A DNA stretch of 19,073 nt, from contig SXKQ01000142.1 in NCBI GenBank assembly GCA_005778045.1, positions 1 to 19,073 of the forward strand. The letters are read 5' to 3'. The DNA is from Planctomycetia bacterium (GTDB lineage: Bacteria > Planctomycetota > UBA1135 > GCA-002686595). How positions within the stretch are numbered: position 1 is the first letter of the stretch; every line of letters begins with the position of its first letter. The translations under genes and the position numbers were made by a program. Positions 14,018 to 19,073 of this stretch are shown here, in pieces. The notes beneath the pieces are model-generated. The model was given only the letters and a program-made list of their open reading frames with translations. It was not told where the DNA came from and made no database searches.

Positions 14018-14427
14018 ACGACACGCAACCCACGAGCGTCGCGAAGGCGCTGCGCACCGGCTGGATCCTGCTGGCGACGAGCTTGCCGCTCGGTCTGGTG
14101 CTCGAGGCGCTGCACGCCTTCAAGGTGCGCGGATTCATCGAGAGTGCGGTGCGCCGCGAGATGTGGCGCCTCGCGCACGCGCATGGAACTCTGCTCGCGC
14201 TGCTGCTGATCGGCTTCGTCGCCGTTGCGGAGCGTCACCTCGCGAGCGAGCGTCACGCGTCGATCGCACGCGACTTGCGTCTCGGCGCGGTGCTCATGCC
14301 GGTCGGTTTTTTCCTCGGGGGCGTGCTGAACAGCGAAGGAGATCCCTCGCTCGGCATCGTGCTGGTCCCGCTGGGCGCCCTGTTCCTCGTGGCGGCACTC
14401 GTGCGCGCGGCGCTGGCGACGCGTTGA
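14014..14427 (+). CDS. Small four-helix membrane protein with HAHG motif
   Basis: 137 residues with about four transmembrane helices (about 16-34, 52-72, 89-105 and 113-133). Histidines lie in or at the edges of helices: His34 (EALHAF) and His55/His57 (LAHAHGTLL), candidates for heme b or metal ligands. I do not recognise a named family; similar planctomycete membrane proteins with an LAHAHGT segment are only a recollection. The ATG overlaps the stop of the octaheme cytochrome by 4 nt, so the two are very probably translated together. A membrane electron-transfer partner for the cytochrome is a plausible inference, not shown. The broken permease gene begins 10 bases downstream on the same strand. 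Confidence 0.85.
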   Translation: MNDTQPTSVAKALRTGWILLATSLPLGLVLEALHAFKVRGFIESAVRREMWRLAHAHGTLLALLLIGFVAVAERHLASERHASIARDLRLGAVLMPVGFFLGGVLNSEGDPSLGIVLVPLGALFLVAALVRAALATR

Positions 14428-14437
14428 GCGCTTCTCG

Positions 14438-15519
14438 ATGGCTCTCGGGGTCGCGATCTTCACCCTCACGTACCTGCTGATCGCAGCACGCCGCCCGGCG
14501 TGGCCTCCGCTGGTTCGTCCCGCGGGCGCGCTTGCCCGTGCTGTGTCGATGTTGTGGTGACGATGGTGCGTTGACGATGGTGCGGCGCGGCGTGCTCGCC
14601 CCGTACGAGGCGCTTGAGGCGATCCGTGGCGGGACACTGCCGCTCTTTGGCCTCATGGGCATCGGCGGCTTTCTCGCCACCGAGGGCTTTCTCGATCGCT
14701 CGGCCGATGCGCTCGCGGCGCGCCGCGGAAGCGCAGAGCGGTCCCTGAGTACGCTGGTTTGGTGTGCGGGCATCCAGTCGGCCGTCATCACGAACGACGC
14801 AGTGTGCATGCTCGGAGGCCGCTCGTCGTGGCGTGGATGAACTCCTGCGGCCGCCGTCATTGCCGTTCCTGCTCGCGCTCGCCAATGCACTGCTCGCGTG
14901 GATGTTCCGGCGCGAGCTCGCGCTCGAGCTGCCGCGCTTCGTCACGTCGCGCGTGCTCGAAGCGCGCAACTCGATCACGCTGGGCGTCCTCGCTCTGACC
15001 GTGGTGGCGTACCTGCTCGGTGCAGAGCTCGCTTGGACCGTCGCGAGCGGCTTCACCGCGCTGATGTTCGTCCAGCGCTCCGACACGAGCCACCCGTGGG
15101 AGCGCATCGACTGATCGGTGCCGCTGCTTTTCGTGGGGCTCTCGGTGGTGATCGCAGGCCTCGCTCGCAGCGGCGCGACCGAGTGGTTCCTCGCACGCTG
15201 GCCGCTCGTGGCGGGCGAGGTGGGGGCGATCGGTGCGTGGCGGTCGAGAGGCTTGCTCCTCGCCGGCTCGAACTTCGTCTACAAACTGCCATTCATGCTC
15301 CTCGTGCAGGATGAGGTCGTGCGCTTCGAGATCCGTGAGCTGGCCTCGGAGCTGCTTGCGATGGCATCCACCTTCGTGGGCAATTTCACGCTGCTCGGCG
15401 GCGTCGCCGACGTGATCGGCGCCGAGCGCGGCCGCGAGGTGGGCGGGATGGGGTTCTTCGCCTGCCTCAGGATCGGCTTGCCACTCGCCGCGGTCACGAC
15501 AGCGCTGGGCGCGGCGTGA
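14438..15519 (+). pseudogene. Decayed ArsB/NhaD-type anion permease gene
   Basis: Pieces of one inner-membrane permease occur in order but in different frames. Frame from ATG 14438: MALGVAIFTLTYLLIAARR, ending at TGA 14558-14560. A second frame from about 14572 to 14818: LAPYEALEAI, LFGLMGIGGFLATEGFLD, TLVWCAGIQSAVITNDAVCMLG. A few codons in a third frame (14819-14842, PLVVAWM). Then one frame from about 14842 to 15519: LPFLLALA, NALLAWMFRREL, LTVVAYLLG, VIAGLARSGATEWFLARWPL, FVGNFTLLGGVADVIGAERGREVGG. The last frame is interrupted by TGA at 15112-15114 where a Trp is expected (ERID-W-SV). The conserved segment normally following LPFLLALA (NTGSVATLTGNPQN-like, about 60 residues) is missing, and the usual SNxPF segment reads YKLPF. 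Such permeases move arsenite, sodium or dicarboxylates; the specificity of the ancestor is unknown. The product cannot be functional. Confidence 0.85.
14558..14584 (+). repeat. 13-bp direct repeat, 14-bp period, inside the permease pseudogene
   Basis: The sequence tgacgatggtgcg occurs at 14558-14570 and again at 14572-14584, separated by one base. It sits exactly where the first reading frame is lost and the second gained, so a slippage duplication is one likely lesion, although 14 bases alone does not restore the frame and a further small indel must be present. Confidence 0.7.
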
Positions 15520-15561
15520 CGGGTCTTCGTGCACGGGTGAGCGCGCACGCGCGTGGCACGC

Positions 15562-16593
15562 TCAGCTCCGCGGCAACGCTGCGTTCACGCGGCGCATGAC
15601 AGCTTGCGTGAACTGCTCCGTCGAGAGCTTGCCGCCGATGTCGGCGGTCTTCTCGCCCTGAGCGATGGCGTCGAGCAGCGCCGTGCGCAGCGCCTTGCTC
15701 GCGTCCAGCTCGCCGACGTGACGCAGCAGCGAGGCGAGCGCAAGCAGGGCGGCGGTCGGGTTGCACAGGCCCTTGCCCGCGATGTCCGGCGCGGTGCCTC
15801 CGGCCGGGTCGAACATCGCCAGCGTGATTGTGCCGTTGTCGGCGAAGGCGTAGCTCGCGCTGTCGCCTAAGCCCACGGAGCCGATCAGGCCGCACAGCAT
15901 GTCCGAGAGGAAGTCCCCGTACTCGTTGGGGGTCACGATCACCTGGTAGCGCTCGGGGCGCATGATGATGCTCGCGAGCATCGAGTCGAACAGCTCGCGG
16001 CGGTAAGGGATGCCCGGATAGTCCTGCGCGACGTGGCCGCAGGCCTCCTCGAACAGCCCGTCCGTGCCCTTCTGGATCGTGTACTTGGAGCTCGACACGA
16101 CGCCGCACTTCTTGAGCATCGCGAGCTTGAAGGCGAAGCGCGCGGCGTGGCGCGAGGGCAGGCGCTCGATCACGCGCAGGCTGACCGCGGTATCGGGCCC
16201 GATGCGGCGGCCGGCGTCGTCGTAGGTGCCGCCAGTGCCGATGCGCACCACGTCGATGTCGATCGAGCTCGCGAAGTTGGTGGCGATGCCGGGGATCGTG
16301 ACGACCGGGCGGTGGATCACGGAGAACTGGCAGCGCTCGCGCAGGACCTTGTTCGGGGAGAGGTCCTCGCTGGTGGTCGTGGTGGGGTACTTCAGCGCGA
16401 CCTTGTGCGCCCGCATGGCCGTCTCCGCCGCGTCGTATACCGCAGCGCCTCCCCGGGCGCGTGCTGCCTCGGACAGGTCGACCTGCACGAAGTCGAGCGC
16501 GCAGGGCAAGGTCGAGGAAAGAGCGTGAACCGCCGTGGAGAGCTCGGCGGAGATCCCGTCTCCGAGCAGTTCGATCACCTTGTAGGTTTTCAT
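15562..16593 (-). CDS. Isocitrate/isopropylmalate dehydrogenase family enzyme, probably NAD-linked
   Basis: 343 residues from ATG at 16593, the usual length for this cytoplasmic beta-decarboxylating dehydrogenase family. Visible landmarks: GDGI (11-14), substrate-loop S79-x-N81-x-x-L-R85, Arg95 (HRPV), Tyr124, Lys170, metal-binding Asp203 (FDSM) and Asp227/Asp231 (YGDFLSDM), and the cofactor segment GGTAPDIAGKGLCNP (265-279), whose Asp-Ile pair is the NAD type rather than the Lys-Tyr of NADP enzymes. Oddities: GDGIGPE is GDGISAE, the phosphate-loop neighbourhood is TTTTSEDLSPN, the usual ENTEGLY is GTGGTYDD, and the loop normally HKxNIMK is SSKYTIQK. The chemistry is therefore probably conserved while the exact substrate (isocitrate or another malate-type acid) is uncertain. 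The gene is monocistronic and convergent with the permease pseudogene. Confidence 0.88.
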   Translation of the reverse strand: MKTYKVIELLGDGISAELSTAVHALSSTLPCALDFVQVDLSEAARARGGAAVYDAAETAMRAHKVALKYPTTTTSEDLSPNKVLRERCQFSVIHRPVVTIPGIATNFASSIDIDVVRIGTGGTYDDAGRRIGPDTAVSLRVIERLPSRHAARFAFKLAMLKKCGVVSSSKYTIQKGTDGLFEEACGHVAQDYPGIPYRRELFDSMLASIIMRPERYQVIVTPNEYGDFLSDMLCGLIGSVGLGDSASYAFADNGTITLAMFDPAGGTAPDIAGKGLCNPTAALLALASLLRHVGELDASKALRTALLDAIAQGEKTADIGGKLSTEQFTQAVMRRVNAALPRS

Positions 16594-16671
16594 GGCGGGC
16601 TGCCTGTGGGCTGGCGTTCAGCCTCGACGGGCGATTTTCGGGGGGCCGTGACGGAACTTCGCGGGCCCAAC

Positions 16672-16699
16672 AGGATAGGAACGGCGCGCCGAAGCGCAA
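16672..16699 (-). promoter_or_regulatory. Candidate promoter of the dehydrogenase gene (TTGCGC-16-TATCCT)
   Basis: On the - strand, TTGCGC (16699-16694) is followed after 16 bases by TATCCT (16677-16672), the best -35/-10 pairing in the window. The predicted leader to the ATG at 16593 is about 70 bases, with no ribosome-binding site at its end. Confidence 0.4.
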
Positions 16700-16790
16700 C
16701 GCGGGTCGGAGCGGGCTCCCAGAGGAAGCGCGCCGGCCCGTCGTCCAAGCGCGCCTCAGTCCCTTCTGGGCGCCGGGTCGCGCTCGACCC

Positions 16791-16796
16791 TATCCT
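16791..16796 (+). promoter_or_regulatory. Candidate -10 element TATCCT upstream of the membrane-anchored protein gene
   Basis: TATCCT lies 37 bases before the ATG at 16834. It mirrors the element on the opposite strand at 16672-16677. No -35 is convincing. It supports the ATG at 16834 over upstream in-frame starts. Confidence 0.35.
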
Positions 16797-16833
16797 CTGG
16801 CCACCGGGCCCCTCGGGGCCGGCGATCCGCACG

Positions 16834-18600
16834 ATGGCGAAGACCCAGTCCAAGACGCTGCTGCTGCTCCTGTGCGGAGCCGCGCTTGCCCTCGCGCTGC
16901 TCCTGCTCGTCGTCCTGCGCGACAAGCCGGAGAGCGCGCCCGGGCAGGGCGCCGAGGCAGCGGTGGACCTCGGAGCGGCGTCTCCCGCCCCGCCCAGCCC
17001 GGGCGAGTTGTCCGCGCCCGTCGAGGTCGAGCTGTCGGGCCCCGCGCGCGTCGAGGGCCGCGAGGCCGAGACCAGCGTGGCGTGGCCGGTGAAGGTCGAG
17101 CTCGAGCTCGTGCGCGGCGCGCACATCCCGCGCGCGAAGGGCGTGCCGGCCATGGGCAGCGGCGCGACGGCGCGGCTGCGCGGGCGACTCGCCTTCGGAG
17201 AGTCGGGCGTGCAGGGTCGCGTCGCGTTCAGCGGCGGCGCGAATGCGGGGCGTGTGCTCGCGACCAACGAACGCGGCGAGTATGGCGCGCTCGATCTCTA
17301 TCCGGGTCTCGCGGAGGTGCGCGTCATGGCCGGAGGCTACGAGTCCGTGCGTGAGGTCCAACTGCGCGTGGGCCTGACCGCGGAACTCAACGTCAGCTAC
17401 GACCTGCCGGGACAGTTCTACTGTCAGGTGTTCGATCGCGAGGGCAAGGGACTCGAGGGCGTCGAGGTCGAGCTCGACGGCTCGCATGTGCGCACGAACG
17501 AGCAAGGCGTCGCGCACTTCGGCGCCACTCCCGGAGGAGACGTGGTGCAGCTCGTGCTGCGCAAGGAAGGCTTCGCCACGCAGTCGGCGCGCGTGTCGGT
17601 CGCGGCGGGGCGCGTGACGGCGCTCGGGCGCTACGCGTTCACGATGCAGCCGGCGGCGGCGCTCGAGCTCACGCTCGGTTCGCGCGTGGGCTCGCGCGAG
17701 GACGCCGTCGTGATCCTGTTGCCCGAGGTGAGCGGCATGAACCGCTCCTATCCCTGGCACCGCGTCAGCCCCGCGCGCGTGCGGCCCGGCACCACGCTGC
17801 GCCTCGCTGACTTGCCGCCGATCCGGCTCACCGTGCGCGTGTTCCTCGATGGAGCCAAGGCGGAGCCCGAGTCGACCCTCGCGTTCCTCCACCCGGGCAT
17901 GGTCGAGCAGGTGAGCGTGGTCTTCGAGCCCGGGCCGGCCTTCGCCGGCATCGCCGTCGACGGGCGGGGACGCCGCCTCGAGGGTGCGCGCATCGTGTGC
18001 GAGGCCCCCGATCGCACCGCGGCCACGCTGCAGTACCTCGAGCAGCTACCGCGCGTGCTCGACGAGGAGATCCTCCCGAGCTTTCCGCCGGGCGCGAGCG
18101 AGGCGCGCACCAACTTCAACGGCGAGTTCGTGTTCGGCAGCTGGCCGAAGCTCGGCGAGGTGCGTTACCTGTGGGGCGAGAGCGCCGACGGCAAGCTGTG
18201 GGGCGGCCGGGCGGTGACCGCCGCGGACACGCAGGTCGAGCTCGTGCTCGCGCCCGCGGAGTCGGGGCGTGCGGCGGTGAGCCTCGTGTTCCCGGGGCGC
18301 AAGCAAGGGCTGCCCGTGGTGGTCTCGATCGGGGGCAAGCCGCGCGAGGAGGTGGTGCTGCCCGCCGACGAGCCGCTCCCGGTCCCGGGGCTCGGCACCG
18401 GCACGTGGCGCGTGCGCGCGTCGTGGAATGGCCGCTCGCTCGTGCGCAGCGGGCAGGAGGAATTCGATCTGCTGCAGGATCGCACGCTCGACATCCAACT
18501 GCCCGAGGGCGCGATCGCGGGGCAGGACGCGGACACCTTGCTGCGGGCAGGCCGCTCCCTGCCGTCGTTTCTCGCGCCTACGGGCGGCGGCGGGCGCTGA
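16834..18600 (+). CDS. Membrane-anchored protein with carboxypeptidase-regulatory-like beta domains
   Basis: 588 residues from ATG at 16834. The frame is open far upstream, but the start is set by the single hydrophobic helix at residues 8-28 (LLLLLCGAALALALLLLVVL) and the TATCCT element just before it. A Pro/Ala/Glu-rich linker (30-70) follows, then a beta-rich extracytoplasmic part. At least three units look like the carboxypeptidase regulatory-like (transthyretin-type) fold: about 114-187 (GVQGRVAF, TNERGEYG, YPGLAEVRVMAGGYES), about 193-260 (YCQVFDREGKGLEGVEV, TNEQGVAHF, LVLRKEGFA) and about 374-460 (FAGIAVDGRGRRLEGARI, TNFNGEFVFG). No enzyme domain is seen. Planctomycetes encode many such proteins of unknown role; envelope scaffolding is inference. 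It lies 40 bases upstream of the histidine ammonia-lyase gene. Confidence 0.85.
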   Translation: MAKTQSKTLLLLLCGAALALALLLLVVLRDKPESAPGQGAEAAVDLGAASPAPPSPGELSAPVEVELSGPARVEGREAETSVAWPVKVELELVRGAHIPRAKGVPAMGSGATARLRGRLAFGESGVQGRVAFSGGANAGRVLATNERGEYGALDLYPGLAEVRVMAGGYESVREVQLRVGLTAELNVSYDLPGQFYCQVFDREGKGLEGVEVELDGSHVRTNEQGVAHFGATPGGDVVQLVLRKEGFATQSARVSVAAGRVTALGRYAFTMQPAAALELTLGSRVGSREDAVVILLPEVSGMNRSYPWHRVSPARVRPGTTLRLADLPPIRLTVRVFLDGAKAEPESTLAFLHPGMVEQVSVVFEPGPAFAGIAVDGRGRRLEGARIVCEAPDRTAATLQYLEQLPRVLDEEILPSFPPGASEARTNFNGEFVFGSWPKLGEVRYLWGESADGKLWGGRAVTAADTQVELVLAPAESGRAAVSLVFPGRKQGLPVVVSIGGKPREEVVLPADEPLPVPGLGTGTWRVRASWNGRSLVRSGQEEFDLLQDRTLDIQLPEGAIAGQDADTLLRAGRSLPSFLAPTGGGGR

Positions 18601-18613
18601 AGCGGCGGGTGCT

Positions 18614-18632
18614 GCGGCGCTATCATCGCCGC
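18614..18632 (+). promoter_or_regulatory. Perfect 6-bp hairpin enclosing TATCAT before the hutH gene
   Basis: gcggcg (18614-18619) and cgccgc (18627-18632) pair perfectly around a 7-base loop, ctatcat, which contains TATCAT (18621-18626), a TAnnnT -10 candidate ending 14 bases before the ATG at 18641. It could be an operator overlapping the promoter, a weak transcript hairpin between the two genes, or chance in GC-rich DNA. Confidence 0.3.
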
Positions 18633-18640
18633 GCTTGAAG

Positions 18641-19073
18641 ATGCTCATTCTCGACGGTCGGTCCCTGTGCCTCGACGACTTCCTGCCGCTCCTGCGCGGC
18701 GAGCCCGTGCGGCTCGAGCTCGCGCCCGCGGCACGCGGAGCCGTCGCTGCGGCGCGCGCGCTCGTCGATCTCCACGTGGAGGCCGGCAACATCGTGTACG
18801 GGCTCACCACGGGCTTCGGGAAGCTCAAGAGCATCGCGATCCCGCGTGCGGACCTCGTCACGCTGCAGCGCAACCTCGTGCTCTCGCACTGCTGCGGCGT
18901 CGGCGAGCCGATGCCGGAGGCCGAGGTGCGCGCGGCGCAGGTGCTGAGACTCAACGGCCTTGCGCGCGGCCACTCGGGCGTGCGCGTCGAGCTGTTCGAG
19001 GCGCTCGTGGCGCAGTTCAACGCGGGCTTCGTGCCGGTGGTGCCGCAGCAGGGCTCCGTCGGCGCGAGCGGCG
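18641..19073 (+). CDS. hutH: Histidine ammonia-lyase, N-terminal part (cut by window end)
   Basis: 144 residues are visible from ATG at 18641; a TTG two codons earlier is a possible alternative. The enzyme removes ammonia from L-histidine to give trans-urocanate, the first step of histidine degradation in the cytoplasm. Diagnostic segments are YGLTTGFGKL (53-62, containing the catalytic Tyr), LQRNLVLSHCCGVGEP (75-90), RLNGLARGHSGVR (103-115) and VPQQGSVGASG (134-144). The last three residues, Ala-Ser-Gly, are those that cyclise to form the MIO electrophile. The position of the motif near residue 142 agrees with bacterial HutH; related aromatic lyases share the motif, but the YGLTTGFG and SHCCGVG pattern favours histidine. 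Whether other hut genes follow is not visible. Confidence 0.93.
   Translation, partial: MLILDGRSLCLDDFLPLLRGEPVRLELAPAARGAVAAARALVDLHVEAGNIVYGLTTGFGKLKSIAIPRADLVTLQRNLVLSHCCGVGEPMPEAEVRAAQVLRLNGLARGHSGVRVELFEALVAQFNAGFVPVVPQQGSVGASG

Larger units (their letters stand above)
16594..16833. other. Divergent intergenic region between dehydrogenase and membrane-anchored protein genes
   Basis: 240 bases with no convincing gene. It contains AGGATAGG (16672-16679) and its exact reverse complement CCTATCCT (16789-16796), each oriented so that TATCCT points toward the gene on its side; this is consistent with back-to-back promoters. Confidence 0.5.

Noticed and set aside
15538..15568. Inverted repeat tgagcg...cgctca between the permease pseudogene and the dehydrogenase as a terminator
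   Set aside because: Only a short stem with a long loop, no T-run on either strand; expected by chance in GC-rich DNA.
16033..16833. In-frame upstream extension of the membrane-anchored protein
   Set aside because: It lies antisense to the dehydrogenase gene and through the intergenic promoter region; the membrane helix begins right after the ATG at 16834.
1..19073. tRNA, rRNA, CRISPR array, insertion sequence or prophage genes
   Set aside because: I found no cloverleaf, regularly spaced short repeats, transposase motifs or phage structural genes; the repeats present are inside coding regions.

Overview
The window is GC-rich bacterial DNA with strong G/C at third codon positions, dense genes and very short gaps. 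It carries three large secreted proteins with a repetitive cell-surface style, an eight-heme cytochrome, a dockerin-like calcium motif, and no recognisable Shine-Dalgarno sequences. From family knowledge this looks like Planctomycetota, probably one of the lineages whose secreted proteins share Cys-containing C-terminal modules. That assignment is inference, because no rRNA or taxonomic marker is present.

Layout: (1) 1-104 holds the end of an unrecognised + strand gene, directly abutting a truncated 5' remnant of a proline iminopeptidase gene on the - strand (about 118-378). (2) 427-2994 encodes a secreted protein with four P/Homo B domains arranged ABAB and a C-terminal module. (3) A - strand block from 7611 down to 3007 encodes a secreted beta-helix protein, a 54-residue small protein, a DsrE/YedF-like protein, a DUF6526-like membrane protein and an ABC exporter; two of the junctions are 4-nt overlaps. 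(4) 7772-9607 encodes an OPT-family transporter. (5) 12074-9615 (-) encodes a secreted protein with seven propeller-like repeats and a variant of the same C-terminal module. (6) 12173-14427 (+) encodes an octaheme cytochrome c with a HEAT-like tail, overlapping by 4 nt a small four-helix membrane protein with a HAHG motif, followed by a heavily broken anion permease gene (14438-15519). (7) 16593-15562 (-) encodes an isocitrate/isopropylmalate dehydrogenase family enzyme. (8) 16834-18600 (+) encodes a membrane-anchored protein with carboxypeptidase-regulatory-like folds. (9) 18641 to the window end encodes the N-terminus of histidine ammonia-lyase, cut just after its catalytic Ala-Ser-Gly.

The strongest undescribed theme is the C-terminal module shared by three otherwise unrelated secreted proteins within 10 kb, which suggests a common export, sorting or surface-attachment route. 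A second candidate unit is the translationally overlapped octaheme cytochrome and HAHG membrane protein, a possible electron-transfer pair. Two damaged genes (the peptidase remnant and the permease) show ongoing gene loss, or local assembly problems, in this region. Several genes have a TAnnnT hexamer (mostly TATCCT or TACCCT) shortly upstream, in two cases so close that leaderless transcripts are likely.
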